A stretch of 48,345 bases of DNA from Crocinitomicaceae bacterium (GCA_029252405.1 JAQXBM010000015.1:1-48345); one strand, 5' to 3'. Positions 1 to 8,805 are shown, counted from the stretch's first letter. Notes: generated by a model not told the origin, from the sequence alone. Numbers and translations are program-made.

Positions 1-282
1 TATATAGAATCTATACTAGTTGCGACATCGAAAGAGTTAAAACAAAGAGCAGTTACAAAAACTGAATTAATTTCAATTGCAGAAAACTTATATCAAATTA
101 AGTGTAAATCCCTTTTAAGAGAAAGCAGGTTTCATACTGATGCCCTAGAAACTCCTTACAGTTACTTCCTGAGTCAAAAGAAGTGCAATGCCATTTTGCA
201 TGCTGAGATCAAAGCCTTGATAATCAGGAGAGATTTGCTCAATCACGGACTTGGTTCGTACGGGATGAACGGTGGTGGCTAA
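1..282 (+). CDS. 3' end of an unrecognised gene (partial)
   Basis: Frame 1 is open from the window edge to a TAA at 280-282 and gives 93 residues with no start codon in view, so the gene begins outside the window. The fragment is mixed helical and charged, has no membrane segment, and ends in a short Gly-rich tail (GMNGGG). I do not recognise a family. The continuous frame, the stop just before a promoter-like sequence and a clear ATG for the next gene support a real C-terminus rather than chance. Function unknown. Confidence 0.5.
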   Translation, partial: YIESILVATSKELKQRAVTKTELISIAENLYQIKCKSLLRESRFHTDALETPYSYFLSQKKCNAILHAEIKALIIRRDLLNHGLGSYGMNGGG

Positions 283-283
283 A

Positions 284-317
284 TTGGCTCATTCATTTAA
301 GGATTTCACTATCTTTA
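284..317 (+). promoter_or_regulatory. Promoter-like sequence for the small membrane protein gene
   Basis: TTG at 284-286 is followed 23 nt later by TATCTTTA at 310-317, one base away from the Bacteroidota -7 consensus TAnnTTTG. The box ends only four bases before the ATG at 322, so a transcript from it would have almost no leader. Confidence 0.4.
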
Positions 318-321
318 ATAC

Positions 322-855
322 ATGAGCAATTTCGAACTTTTAGCAAAAGCATCAGGGTGCCGAATCTATGGAAAAGATGACCTCGTTCTTGTAAAAGAAC
401 AACCTGCTTCCTGGATTCCAACAGCGCGATTTGTTCTATTATTAATTTCAGGAATTCCCCTCATTTTTGGAGTCGTTTCTCTGTTTACGCACTTCCAAGG
501 GTATGAAACGAGCCTCACGATGAGTATTATTTTCATCGCGGTTGGATCAGTCTTTGCGTTTGCTTACGTTTTTCTGAACAAGTACTCAAAAAAAATCAAC
601 GCGCTTCCTCCTTCAGAATTTAGAACACTTTGCTCCTTTGATCTGAAAAACAAGGTTTTGTTGGACTCCTCTGGCAAAGAACTGGACTCATTGAATAATG
701 TCTCTGTCGGTTGTGAATTCCAAATCACTTCAAGCTCCAAAAAGTTGGTTGTACGGTATTCCTCGGGAACGATTTTACTCGCGAAGGGAAATCCATTTGC
801 TGGCGGAACGGCTGCACTAGAAGCTGTTTTTAAGCAATTGGGGTTGATGAAGTAG
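322..855 (+). CDS. Small membrane protein of unknown function
   Basis: This 177-residue protein has two hydrophobic segments, at about residues 36-57 and 66-86, joined by a short loop. A soluble C-terminal domain of about 90 residues follows, containing Lys/Ser-rich strand-like stretches. There is no signal peptide cleavage site or lipobox. The arrangement (short soluble N-terminus, hairpin of two membrane helices, cytoplasmic-looking C-terminal domain) is common in uncharacterised bacterial membrane proteins, and I do not recognise a specific family. It stands alone, with the strong terminator at 1041-1079 about 190 nt downstream. The ATG at 322 is the only reasonable start. Confidence 0.65.
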   Translation: MSNFELLAKASGCRIYGKDDLVLVKEQPASWIPTARFVLLLISGIPLIFGVVSLFTHFQGYETSLTMSIIFIAVGSVFAFAYVFLNKYSKKINALPPSEFRTLCSFDLKNKVLLDSSGKELDSLNNVSVGCEFQITSSSKKLVVRYSSGTILLAKGNPFAGGTAALEAVFKQLGLMK

Positions 856-1040
856 TAGCCATTATAGCCTTATTTATGCGGTTCACAGACGATTCAATTC
901 AACTGATCGAATAAAACAACATTCTCAATGTCACTCAGTCATAATGCACTAATTTTGTGCGTGTAATTGAAGCTCTGAGAGCTAAATTACTTCATAATGA
1001 TAGTGGTTAAGTTAGTATTTAGAATGTGGTGATTCTAAAA

Positions 1041-1079
1041 AAGAAAAAGCCCCGACTATAAACGTCGGGGCTTTTTCTT
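1041..1079. terminator. Bidirectional rho-independent terminator
   Basis: A perfect 16-bp inverted repeat (core GCCCCGAC/GTCGGGGC) spans 1041-1056 and 1064-1079 with a 7-nt loop. It is A-rich on the left and T-rich on the right, so it can end transcription from both sides. It lies between the membrane protein gene and the convergent T9SS gene. Confidence 0.9.
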
Positions 1080-1097
1080 TTCTCTATTTTTTGTTGC

Positions 1098-2792
1098 TTA
1101 CTTCAACATTATTCTTTCAGAATATTGCTGACCTGCATACATCAATTCTACAATGTAAATTCCTGCACTCAAAGACGAAACATTTACGAGTTCATTCGAT
1201 GCAATTTCTTGAACCAGACGTCCATTCAAATCTTTTAATTCGATTGAATCAAACTCAAGTTCAGAAACAACTGAGAAGAATCCTTCCGCTGGATTCGGGT
1301 AAATCGAATAAGCGATGGTTTCATTTTCATCTATTCCTACGCCACATGGGTCAACCACTACGGTTTGAACACCTTGGCCTGAACAACCATTACCGTCTGT
1401 ATAATCGTAAGTAATTGTCCATGTTCCAACCCCTGCTGTTGACGGTGAGAATACACTTCCTGTAGTTGCTGGACCAGTAAACGTTCCTCCTGATGGAGTT
1501 GCTACTAAGGTATAATCTGGATCGTTTATGCATTGATTTGGAATAGCATCGAAGGTAACCGCTGGCGCTTGATTCACCAAAATCGATTCCGTCGCTGAAT
1601 TCGCACACCCGTTGTTATCCACAAACGTATACGTGACATTTGTTGATCCTGCTCCAGCCGCAGAAGGGTCGAACATTCCTCCAGAAACTCCTGTTCCCGA
1701 GTAACTTCCACCGGCGGGTGAGCCTCCAACCAAATTGACTGGACTGCCATTCGAACATAAATCAACAAATGAGCTTTGTGTTACTGTGGGTAAAGGAAAA
1801 ATCACTAAGTCTGATCCGTTATCTGTTCCAATTGTCGCTGGATCGGAAGCGACCACACGAATTCTGTATCCCGTTCCCGCTGGAACAGTTCCTGGGACAA
1901 TCGCCGTAATCAGTTGTATTCCTGATGCCGAAGATGTCAACGTTCCAATCGCCGTTGGTGCCGCAAATGAACCTGTCGCATCTGATAATTCCGCTGTAAA
2001 TACATTTCCAGTATTGTAGGTTCCCAAAGCATCGAAGGAAACTTGAAGTGTTGTGATATCACCAAAACACCAAGCCGCTGTTGGTTGAACATCCGTTGTA
2101 GCAATTGAGTTCGTTGCTCCCATTCCCGTTACAACAATCTCGTCAATGGAAAAGGCTGGATCTGCTGCAGTTGCTGCTGTGTTGTTTACAAAACGATAAG
2201 CGAATTGTAAACTCGCTACGTTGTCCCAAAGTGGATCGGAAATTGCTGTTTGAGACCAGTTTGTAACATTGTTAAAATTGCTCTGCTTAAGCGTCCATGT
2301 TGTTCCTCCGTCCAAACTGTAATAGATTTCTCCATATCCGTCGACACTTCCGGCACACATCCACCAAAAATCGATTGTCACCCCAGTAAATCCTAGAGTG
2401 GAAATTGGCGTTGTCATTTTAGCAAAGTTCGTCTCATCGAAAGCACATAATCCATCAGCAGGAAGATAAGAAGCGCATGTTATTCCGCTCGAAATGGCAG
2501 ATTGTGCTGATATGTGCAAGTAGTTACTCGAAGGCGAACCTGTTATTCCACCAGGCTGCGAAGGTGTATTATTGACTGTAAACGTGAAAGGGAAGCCAAG
2601 GCAAATCAACGTTCCTGAGCCTCCAGCATAGGAGTTATTAACTAACCATGTGTTGTTCACGTAGGCTGCTCCCAAATCTGTGGCATCAAGTGTAAAGGAG
2701 TTACCTGTTTCAAAATTTTCTGAGTAAATAGTGGTTTGTGCAAATAAGAGTCCAGCAAAAAGTGAACACCCAAAAAGTAGTAGTCCTTTCAT
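1098..2792 (-). CDS. Secreted T9SS cargo protein with Ig-like repeats
   Basis: This 564-residue exported protein starts with a signal peptide ending in LLFAQ near residue 19. Residues about 20-225 form an aromatic, strand-rich lectin/MAM-like module that begins YSENFE. Two or more Ig-like repeats follow, each with spaced Cys, GGxFxP and a D-NGC ending (about residues 335-480). The last 75 residues are a type A T9SS sorting domain: YPNPAEG, LKDLNGR, LSAGIYIVE and a basic end. It is expected to cross the outer membrane by the type IX system and be attached to or released from the surface. The lectin/adhesin role is an inference; no catalytic motif is visible. It is transcribed alone and ends at the shared terminator. 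Confidence 0.85.
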   Translation of the reverse strand: MKGLLLFGCSLFAGLLFAQTTIYSENFETGNSFTLDATDLGAAYVNNTWLVNNSYAGGSGTLICLGFPFTFTVNNTPSQPGGITGSPSSNYLHISAQSAISSGITCASYLPADGLCAFDETNFAKMTTPISTLGFTGVTIDFWWMCAGSVDGYGEIYYSLDGGTTWTLKQSNFNNVTNWSQTAISDPLWDNVASLQFAYRFVNNTAATAADPAFSIDEIVVTGMGATNSIATTDVQPTAAWCFGDITTLQVSFDALGTYNTGNVFTAELSDATGSFAAPTAIGTLTSSASGIQLITAIVPGTVPAGTGYRIRVVASDPATIGTDNGSDLVIFPLPTVTQSSFVDLCSNGSPVNLVGGSPAGGSYSGTGVSGGMFDPSAAGAGSTNVTYTFVDNNGCANSATESILVNQAPAVTFDAIPNQCINDPDYTLVATPSGGTFTGPATTGSVFSPSTAGVGTWTITYDYTDGNGCSGQGVQTVVVDPCGVGIDENETIAYSIYPNPAEGFFSVVSELEFDSIELKDLNGRLVQEIASNELVNVSSLSAGIYIVELMYAGQQYSERIMLK

Positions 2793-2870
2793 AAGAAGTT
2801 GGTATTAATTCGTAAACAATATAGTAGATTATCTACTGATAGAAAAACGCAGAATCTATAAAAACGTTGG

Positions 2871-3311
2871 CTAGCGCTTTTTCTGAAAGAACATTTGCAT
2901 CAGTTCTTTGCCCTCATTTTCAAGAACACCTCGAACGATTTTCGTTTTGGGGTGATACAAATTACCCACTTTGCTCGCCCCTCGTTTTTCGTCACTAGCA
3001 GCAAAGACAATTTTGTCGATTTGTGACCAATAGATCGCTCCTGCACACATCACACAGGGCTCCAGCGTGATATACATCGTGCATCCCTTGAGGTATTTTC
3101 CACCCAAGAAATCCGCTGCTGAAGTAATTGCTTGCATTTCTGCGTGTGCTGTTACGTCGTTCAGTTTTTCGGTGAAGTTATGGGCGCGTGCAATTATTTG
3201 ATCATTCGCCACAACAACAGCTCCAACGGGAATTTCATCTTCATTAAAGGCCTTTTGAGCTTCGTCCAGCGCTTTTCGCATGAAATATTCATCGTTGAAT
3301 GGAGTAATCAT
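2871..3311 (-). CDS. tadA: tRNA-specific adenosine deaminase TadA
   Basis: This 146-residue protein of the cytidine deaminase fold converts adenosine 34 to inosine in the anticodon wobble position of tRNA-Arg(ACG). The zinc site is complete: His56-Ala-Glu58 (HAE, with Glu as proton shuttle) and the PCVMC motif with Cys86 and Cys89. The length is normal for bacterial TadA (about 150). A cytosolic guanine or cytosine deaminase is a less likely alternative, since the MCAGAI context after the second motif and the basic C-terminus are typical of TadA. It is divergent from ldcA with a 43-nt gap. Confidence 0.93.
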   Translation of the reverse strand: MITPFNDEYFMRKALDEAQKAFNEDEIPVGAVVVANDQIIARAHNFTEKLNDVTAHAEMQAITSAADFLGGKYLKGCTMYITLEPCVMCAGAIYWSQIDKIVFAASDEKRGASKVGNLYHPKTKIVRGVLENEGKELMQMFFQKKR

Positions 3312-3342
3312 GGTTCGAAATTAAACAAATCAGATGAATCCT

Positions 3343-3350
3343 TATTTTTG
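3343..3350 (+). promoter_or_regulatory. -7 box of the ldcA promoter, directly before the ATG
   Basis: TATTTTTG matches the Bacteroidota -7 consensus TAnnTTTG. It lies four bases before the ATG at 3355 and after the upstream in-frame ATG at 3334. This makes 3355 the likely start and implies a nearly leaderless mRNA. No clear -33 element was found. Confidence 0.45.
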
Positions 3351-3354
3351 GAGG

Positions 3355-4251
3355 ATGACTCAAATCCCAGCTTCGCTTCAAAAAGGTGACCTCATCGCGA
3401 TTGTGGCTCCTGCCAAAGCGATCGAAAGTGAGCACGTTCTTTTTGCCAAATCCTTTTTCGAAAAGGAAGGGTTTCGTGTTGAAGTAAGTGATAATTGCTT
3501 GGGATCGTACAATTACTTTTCTGGTGATATCGCTCATCGTTTACGTGATTTTCAATCGGAATTGGATCACCCAGAAGTTAAGGCAATTATTTGTGCTCGA
3601 GGGGGATATGGTTGTGTTCAATTATTGGACAGAATTCAGTGGGCTTCGCAACTGCGTGAGCCTAAATGGATTGTCGGTTTTAGCGATGTCACGTATTTCC
3701 ACCAAAGGATGCAGATGCATGGAATTGCGAGTATTCATGGAACCATGCCGCTCAACTTTAAAGAAAACTCCAAAGAAGCATTATCAACATTGATCAATTG
3801 TTTGGAAGGAAAACCTTCAGAAATATCGTGGGAGAGGAATTCTTATAACCGCATTGGTGAGACTTCTGGAAAATTGGTCGGAGGAAATTTATCCATTCTT
3901 TATGCTCTGCTCGGAACTGATGATCAAATCAACTTTGACAATACCATTCTGTATATCGAAGATGTGGGCGAGCCAATTTACGCCATTGACAGGATGTTTT
4001 ACGCCTTTTCGAAAGCCGGAGTTTTGGACAAAATAAACGGACTTGTTGTCGGTGGAATGACCAGCCTTTCTGATACTGCCGTTCCATACGGAAATGCCTA
4101 CGAAGAAGTGGTTCTTTCGCACTTTGAATACCGCAAAATTCCTATCGCTTTTGATTTACCTGCAGGTCATATCGATGATAATCGAGCGTTGGTTTTGGGC
4201 AAAGAGGCTCGCCTCGACGCTGGAAAAGACGATTGTCTTCTTTCCTTTTGA
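3355..4251 (+). CDS. ldcA: LD-carboxypeptidase (peptidase family S66)
   Basis: This 298-residue enzyme is of the muramoyltetrapeptide carboxypeptidase family, which removes the terminal D-Ala from murein tetrapeptides during cell-wall recycling. The N-terminal KGDLIAIVAPA, the ARGGYG loop and the GFSDVT motif (nucleophile Ser110 in this numbering) are family signatures. Glu202 in YIEDVGEP and His272 in LPAGH complete the Ser-Glu-His triad. There is no signal peptide, which fits a cytosolic recycling enzyme. An upstream ATG at 3334 adds seven unlikely residues (NPYFWR) and precedes the promoter box, so I chose 3355. The stop codon abuts the stop of the convergent gene at 4252 with no space between. 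Confidence 0.9.
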   Translation: MTQIPASLQKGDLIAIVAPAKAIESEHVLFAKSFFEKEGFRVEVSDNCLGSYNYFSGDIAHRLRDFQSELDHPEVKAIICARGGYGCVQLLDRIQWASQLREPKWIVGFSDVTYFHQRMQMHGIASIHGTMPLNFKENSKEALSTLINCLEGKPSEISWERNSYNRIGETSGKLVGGNLSILYALLGTDDQINFDNTILYIEDVGEPIYAIDRMFYAFSKAGVLDKINGLVVGGMTSLSDTAVPYGNAYEEVVLSHFEYRKIPIAFDLPAGHIDDNRALVLGKEARLDAGKDDCLLSF

Positions 4252-4578
4252 TTAAAGTATCACAAACTTCCTACGAATTGATTGCCCTTTCAAGGTAATC
4301 AAGGCAATGTAAGTTCCCATTCCCAGATCGTTTAGATCAATTCCATTTTCGCGCACTTCCCAAGTACCAACGTACGTTCCAGCAGTACTCACAATCTGAC
4401 AAATTGATCCTTCTGGAGCATTGATGTAAACATCATCGACGGACGGGTTTGGAGAAACCACCACTTCGTATGAAGCCAATTCGCGCTTTTTAGTAATGTC
4501 TTCGATTTCATTTGCTGAAGATTGGGCAAAGCTTGTTCCGCTCAGCAAAAGCAGAGCTAAAAGGGTTGACTTTTTCAT
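4252..4578 (-). CDS. Mini secreted protein: signal peptide plus T9SS-like sorting domain only
   Basis: From the ATG at 4578 (MKKSTLL) this is a 108-residue protein. A signal peptide ends at about residue 19 (SFAQ), a linker of about 20 residues follows, and the remaining 70 or so residues look like a type A T9SS C-terminal domain: VSPNPSVDDVYI, IVSTAGTYVG, IDLNDLGMGTYIALI and the ending RRKFVIL. No cargo domain is present. An upstream ATG at 4602 would put eight residues before the signal peptide and is disfavoured. It could be a small secreted protein, a remnant of a larger cargo, or a signalling CTD protein; P. gingivalis PorA is a known CTD protein acting in PorXY-SigP signalling. The choice between these is open. 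Confidence 0.75.
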   Translation of the reverse strand: MKKSTLLALLLLSGTSFAQSSANEIEDITKKRELASYEVVVSPNPSVDDVYINAPEGSICQIVSTAGTYVGTWEVRENGIDLNDLGMGTYIALITLKGQSIRRKFVIL

Positions 4579-4709
4579 TTTCGGAGATTTAACAGTTATC
4601 ACTCATATAACTGCCTATCGAGTATCTGTTACACCCTCAACTTCTCAGAAAATCAAGGAAAACCCTTGAAAACCTACACTTTATTTAAACTCAATCTAAA
4701 TAAGAAAAC

Positions 4710-4743
4710 TTGCCCGTTAAATGTAGATGATCTATTAAATTTG
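4710..4743 (+). promoter_or_regulatory. Promoter of the succinate dehydrogenase operon
   Basis: TAAATTTG at 4736-4743 is an exact TAnnTTTG -7 box. A TTG at 4710-4712 lies 23 nt upstream, within the usual range. The leader to the sdhC ATG is about 28 nt. Confidence 0.6.
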
Positions 4744-4771
4744 TCCAACGTATATATCATATATCTTAAAC

Positions 4772-5458
4772 ATGAGTAAGTCAGGTCTATTAAAATCATC
4801 CATTGCACGAAAAGTGGCAATGGCATTATCTGCGTTTTTCCTAATGTTTTTCTTGCTTCAGCATTTGACGATTAACATGACATCGGTGTTTAGCGCTGGA
4901 GTATTTAACGATTTATCGCACTTCATGGGAACGAACTTCGTAGTTCAATACCTGTTGCAGCCAGTGCTCATCGTTGGTGTTGTGTTTCACTTCGTGATGG
5001 GATTCGTTTTGGAACTCAAGAACTACAAATCGCGTGATGTTCGTTACGTGAAGTACAAAGGAGGAGCAAGCGCTACTTGGATGAGTAGAAACATGATCTT
5101 ATCTGGTCTTGTAATCTTAGCCTTTATGGGGCTTCACTTCTACGATTTCTGGTTTCCAGAGTTGAAAATCAAATTCATTGAAGGAGATTGGACGGGAGCT
5201 TTGACTGAAGGAGGTGAACCAATTCGTTACTTCGATCACTTGACGGACAAGTTTATGCAACCTGTTCGTGTTGGTATCTACTGTGTTTCATTCGTGTTCT
5301 TGTCTTTGCACTTGCTTCACGGGTTCAACTCGGCTTTCCAATCGGTTGGAGCCAACAACAAATACACAAAAGCACTTCAAAAATTTGGTGTGGCTTATGC
5401 GATACTTGTTCCACTAGGATTCATTTTCATCGCACTTTTCCATCACTTTAATCATTAG
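4772..5458 (+). CDS. sdhC: Succinate dehydrogenase cytochrome b558 subunit
   Basis: This 228-residue protein has five membrane helices, at about residues 12-34, 53-75, 105-128, 163-187 and 205-224, as in the single-subunit diheme (type B) membrane anchors of succinate:menaquinone oxidoreductases. His residues in or near the helices (QHLTINM, VFHFVMG, GLHFYDF, SLHLLHG) are the candidate heme ligands. It anchors SdhA/SdhB to the cytoplasmic membrane and passes electrons between the iron-sulfur subunit and menaquinone. It is the first gene of the sdh operon, 14 nt before sdhA. The same complex can act as fumarate reductase. Confidence 0.92.
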   Translation: MSKSGLLKSSIARKVAMALSAFFLMFFLLQHLTINMTSVFSAGVFNDLSHFMGTNFVVQYLLQPVLIVGVVFHFVMGFVLELKNYKSRDVRYVKYKGGASATWMSRNMILSGLVILAFMGLHFYDFWFPELKIKFIEGDWTGALTEGGEPIRYFDHLTDKFMQPVRVGIYCVSFVFLSLHLLHGFNSAFQSVGANNKYTKALQKFGVAYAILVPLGFIFIALFHHFNH

Positions 5459-5472
5459 AAACTGTAGCTATT

Positions 5473-7488
5473 ATGGCAACTTTAGACGCAAAAATTCCAG
5501 AAGGTCCAATTAAGGATAAATGGACAAATCATAAGAACAAAATCAATCTTGTGAACCCTGCAAACAAACGTTTGATTGACGTTATCGTTGTGGGAACAGG
5601 TTTGGCAGGAGGATCTGCATCGGCTTCTTTGGCTGAAATGGGATACAATGTGAAATCATTTTGTTTCCAAGATTCACCACGTCGAGCTCACTCAATTGCA
5701 GCACAAGGTGGAATCAACGCAGCAAAGAACTATCAAAACGATGGTGACTCTGTTTACCGCTTATTTTACGATACAGTGAAGGGAGGTGATTACCGCTCTC
5801 GTGAAGCAAACGTTTATCGATTGGCAGAAGTTTCTGCAAACATCATCGACCAATGTGTTGCGCAAGGGGTTCCTTTCGCACGTGAATATGGTGGATTGCT
5901 TGACAACCGTTCATTCGGTGGGGTACTTGTTTCAAGAACTTTCTACGCAAAGGGTCAAACAGGTCAGCAATTGTTGTTGGGGGCTTACTCAGCAATGAAC
6001 CGCCAAATTGGTAAAGGAAAGATCAAAATGTACAACCGACACGAAATGCTCGAGTTAGTGAAGGTTGATGGAAAAGCTAGAGGAATTATCGCTCGAAACT
6101 TGGTAACTGGAGAAATTGAGCGTCATTCTGCACACGCTGTAGTGGTCGCTTCTGGTGGATACGGAAACGTATTCTTCCTTTCAACAAATGCAATGGGGTC
6201 AAATGTAACTGCCGCTTGGCGAGTTCATAAAAAAGGAGCTTACTTCGCGAACCCATGTTACACGCAAATTCACCCAACATGTATTCCTCGTTCTGGTGAT
6301 TACCAATCGAAATTGACATTGATGTCGGAGTCATTGCGTAACGATGGTCGTATCTGGGTTCCTAAAAACAAGGAAGATGTTCAAGCCATTCGTGATAAGA
6401 AATTAAAACCAACGGCAATTTCGGAGGAAAACCGAGATTACTACTTGGAAAGAAGATACCCTGCTTTTGGAAACTTGGTTCCACGTGATGTTGCCTCTCG
6501 TGCAGCAAAAGAGCGTTGTGATGCCGGTTATGGAGTAAATAAAACAGGTGAAGCTGTTTACTTGGACTTCTCCGCTGCCATTAAACGTTATGGAACGGAA
6601 AAAGCACTTATTTCAGGTGAAAAGGGAGCTTCTGAAGCTCGAATCATTGAGTTAGGAGAAGCAGTTATTGAAGCTAAATACGGGAACTTGTTCCAAATGT
6701 ATGAGAAAATCGTTGACGAGAATCCATACAAAACGCCCATGATGATCTATCCGGCCGTTCACTACACAATGGGTGGTGTTTGGGTTGATTACAACTTAAT
6801 GACAACAATTCCTGGATGCTACGCAGCTGGTGAGGCAAACTTCTCAGATCACGGTGCAAACCGCTTAGGAGCCTCAGCATTGATGCAAGGTCTTGCTGAT
6901 GGATACTTCGTTCTTCCTTACACCATAGGAGACTACCTTTCTAATGATATTCGAACGGGAGAAATTTCAACGGACACTCCTGAATTTGAAGAAGCTGAAA
7001 CTGCCGTGAAAACACGAATTGAAGGCTTCATGAATAACAAAGGAACGAAGTCAGTCGACCACTTCCACAAACAACTTGGAAAAGTAATGTGGAACAAAGT
7101 AGGAATGGCGAGAAACGAACAAGGACTAAAAGAAGCAATTACTGAAATTCAAGAAATTCGAGCAGCATTCCGCAAGGAAGTATTGATCCCAGGAACTGCC
7201 GCAGAAATGAACCCTGAATTGGAGAAAGCACTGCGTGTAGATGACTTCCTTGAGTTAGGAGAGTTATTTGCCAAGGACGCACTCGAAAGAACGGAGTCAT
7301 GTGGAGGTCACTTCCGCGAGGAGTCTACCGAAATTGGTGGTCCACAAGACGGTGAAGCAAAACGTGATGATGAAAACTTCGCATTTGTTTCTGCTTGGGA
7401 ATATAAAGGCGAGCCTAGCGATGCAGTGCTGCATAAAGAGCAATTAGAGTTTAACGATATTGAGCTGAAACAACGTTCGTATAAGTAG
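5473..7488 (+). CDS. sdhA: Succinate dehydrogenase/fumarate reductase flavoprotein subunit
   Basis: This 671-residue catalytic subunit oxidises succinate to fumarate (TCA cycle) in the membrane-bound complex II. The Rossmann motif GTGLAG is at residues 41-46. His73 in AHSIAAQGG is the expected covalent FAD attachment site. The substrate-side motifs HPTCIP, the Arg-bearing [20 protein letters not shown] and [10 protein letters not shown] are all present. The length fits the Bacteroidota/epsilon-type enzymes (about 640-670). The TAG stop overlaps the first of the AGTGAA repeats that precede the inserted four-helix-bundle gene. Confidence 0.95.
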   Translation: MATLDAKIPEGPIKDKWTNHKNKINLVNPANKRLIDVIVVGTGLAGGSASASLAEMGYNVKSFCFQDSPRRAHSIAAQGGINAAKNYQNDGDSVYRLFYDTVKGGDYRSREANVYRLAEVSANIIDQCVAQGVPFAREYGGLLDNRSFGGVLVSRTFYAKGQTGQQLLLGAYSAMNRQIGKGKIKMYNRHEMLELVKVDGKARGIIARNLVTGEIERHSAHAVVVASGGYGNVFFLSTNAMGSNVTAAWRVHKKGAYFANPCYTQIHPTCIPRSGDYQSKLTLMSESLRNDGRIWVPKNKEDVQAIRDKKLKPTAISEENRDYYLERRYPAFGNLVPRDVASRAAKERCDAGYGVNKTGEAVYLDFSAAIKRYGTEKALISGEKGASEARIIELGEAVIEAKYGNLFQMYEKIVDENPYKTPMMIYPAVHYTMGGVWVDYNLMTTIPGCYAAGEANFSDHGANRLGASALMQGLADGYFVLPYTIGDYLSNDIRTGEISTDTPEFEEAETAVKTRIEGFMNNKGTKSVDHFHKQLGKVMWNKVGMARNEQGLKEAITEIQEIRAAFRKEVLIPGTAAEMNPELEKALRVDDFLELGELFAKDALERTESCGGHFREESTEIGGPQDGEAKRDDENFAFVSAWEYKGEPSDAVLHKEQLEFNDIELKQRSYK

Positions 7489-7519
7489 TGAATAGGGAAA
7501 TAGGTAGTTAGTGAACAGT
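7486..7519 (+). repeat. Left flank of the IVS-like insertion (AGTGAA repeats)
   Basis: Two direct copies of TAGTGAA(T/C)A lie at 7486-7494 and 7509-7517. The 12-mer TTAGTGAACAGT at 7508-7519 is the inverted counterpart (11 of 12 bases) of ACTGGTCACTAA at 7899-7910 on the other side of the four-helix-bundle gene. The first copy begins in the sdhA stop codon. Confidence 0.7.
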
Positions 7520-7888
7520 ATGAACTCAGTAAATCAAAAAATATCATCTTACCAAGACTTGATCGTCTGGCAAAAGGATGTTGCTTTGGTTGAACATGTT
7601 TATTCAGCTTCGAAGGCCTTTCCTGAAGAAGAAAAGTTTGGTTTGACTTCTCAAATTAGACGTTGCGCAGTTTCTGTTCCTTCTAATATCGCTGAAGGTT
7701 GGGGAAGAGCATCTAAAGCTTCTTACCGTAATTTTTTAAAGATTACTAGAGGCTCTCTGTTAGAGCTTGAAACACAAACAATAATTAGTGAGCGATTGGG
7801 ATATCTCAATTCGCCGAAAGAAATATTAAACTTAATCGAGGAAGAAAGCAAAATGTTGAATTCCTTGCTAAACAAACTCAAAGACTAG
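7520..7888 (+). CDS. Four-helix-bundle protein, 23S rRNA intervening-sequence family
   Basis: This 122-residue protein is of the S23/IVP four-helix-bundle family (TIGR02436-like). Family marks are the SYQDLIVWQK opening (YxDLxVWQ), a Leu-Thr-SQIRRCAVSVPSNIAEGWGR core and the later SLLELETQ helix. Members occur inside 23S rRNA intervening sequences, as Avd accessory proteins of diversity-generating retroelements, and as solitary genes; their solitary function is not known. I chose the ATG at 7520. A GTG at 7511 is also in frame but lies within the flanking repeat. It sits between sdhA and sdhB, where normally nothing is found, and is bounded by short inverted repeats. No reverse transcriptase or template/variable repeat was seen. 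Confidence 0.88.
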   Translation: MNSVNQKISSYQDLIVWQKDVALVEHVYSASKAFPEEEKFGLTSQIRRCAVSVPSNIAEGWGRASKASYRNFLKITRGSLLELETQTIISERLGYLNSPKEILNLIEEESKMLNSLLNKLKD

Positions 7889-7910
7889 TCACTTTTAGAC
7901 TGGTCACTAA
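7883..7910 (+). repeat. Right flank of the IVS-like insertion (inverted repeats)
   Basis: Two direct copies of GACT(A/G)GTCACT lie at 7883-7893 and 7898-7908. The second, extended as ACTGGTCACTAA at 7899-7910, is the reverse complement of the left-flank 12-mer with one mismatch. The first copy overlaps the TAG stop of the four-helix-bundle gene. Confidence 0.7.
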
Positions 7911-7920
7911 ATAACTTGAT

Positions 7921-8673
7921 ATGAAAGTTACACTTAAAGTCTGGAGACAAAAAAGCGCAAGCGATAAGGGTAAGATTGAGACTTACAAGCTTGACAATGT
8001 TGAAGATCACATGTCATTTCTTGAAATGATGGATATTTTGAACGAGCAGCTAATCTTAGAAGGACAAATTCCAGTAGCATTCGATCACGACTGTCGTGAA
8101 GGAATTTGCGGAATGTGTTCTATGCACATTAACGGTGAGCCTCACGGTCCAGATCGTGGTGTTACAACCTGTCAGTTGCATATGAGGATGTTCAATGATG
8201 GAGATACTATCTACATTGAGCCATTCAGAGCAAAGGGTTTCCCAGTAATCAAAGATTTGGTTGTTGACCGATCTGCGTTTGATCGTATCCAACACGCCGG
8301 AGGATTTATCTCTGTTCCGACTTCTGGAAATACACAGGACGCAAATGCTACACCAATTCCGAAGCCAGATGCAGACAAAGCCTTTGATGCGGCTGCATGT
8401 ATCGGTTGTGGAGCATGTGTTGCCTCTTGTAAAAATGCCTCAGCAATGCTGTTTGTATCTGCTAAAGTTTCACAGTTCTCTCTTCTTCCACAAGGAAAAG
8501 TCGAGGCGAAGCGACGTGTACTCAACATGGTGGAGCAAATGGACAAAGAAGGATTTGGAAACTGCTCGAACACAGGCTCCTGTGAAGTTGAGTGCCCAAA
8601 AGGAATATCTCTTGAAAACATTGCCCGCATGAATCGCGAATATTTAAAAGCATCAGTCTCATCTTCTGAATGA
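7921..8673 (+). CDS. sdhB: Succinate dehydrogenase iron-sulfur subunit
   Basis: This 250-residue electron-transfer subunit of complex II has three iron-sulfur centres. The [2Fe-2S] ligands are Cys58, Cys63, Cys66 and Cys84. Cys160, Cys163 and Cys166 match the [4Fe-4S] motif, with Cys170 and the later Cys215, Cys221 and Cys225 serving the [3Fe-4S]/[4Fe-4S] pair in the usual crossed pattern. It starts 432 nt after sdhA because of the intervening four-helix-bundle gene. A strong terminator follows within 20 nt of the stop, so it ends the operon. Confidence 0.95.
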   Translation: MKVTLKVWRQKSASDKGKIETYKLDNVEDHMSFLEMMDILNEQLILEGQIPVAFDHDCREGICGMCSMHINGEPHGPDRGVTTCQLHMRMFNDGDTIYIEPFRAKGFPVIKDLVVDRSAFDRIQHAGGFISVPTSGNTQDANATPIPKPDADKAFDAAACIGCGACVASCKNASAMLFVSAKVSQFSLLPQGKVEAKRRVLNMVEQMDKEGFGNCSNTGSCEVECPKGISLENIARMNREYLKASVSSSE

Positions 8674-8690
8674 GTCGACATAATTCATTG

Positions 8691-8724
8691 AAGCCTGCCA
8701 ACACTCGTTGTGCAGGCTTTTTTA
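8691..8724 (+). terminator. Rho-independent terminator of the sdh operon
   Basis: An 8-bp stem AAGCCTGC/GCAGGCTT (8691-8698 with 8712-8719) is extended by CAAC/GTTG around a one-base bulge and an ACTC loop, and runs into a T tract. Confidence 0.88.
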
Positions 8725-8797
8725 TTTGACCCCAACCTATTGTCTATTAACATCGTTATGTGCATTAACATATTTTTAATTTGAGGGTAATTTGTTG

Positions 8798-8805
8798 TAC
8801 CTTCG
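8798..8805 (+). promoter_or_regulatory. -7 box before the PA-domain secreted protein
   Basis: TACCTTCG differs from TAnnTTTG at one base and lies 32 nt before the ATG at 8838. The nearest upstream TTTG (8780-8783) is only 14 nt away, shorter than usual, so the -33 element is unclear. Confidence 0.4.

Noticed and set aside
7520-7888. Possible diversity-generating retroelement (Avd-like protein)
   Set aside because: No reverse transcriptase, template repeat or variable repeat with adenine changes was found nearby.
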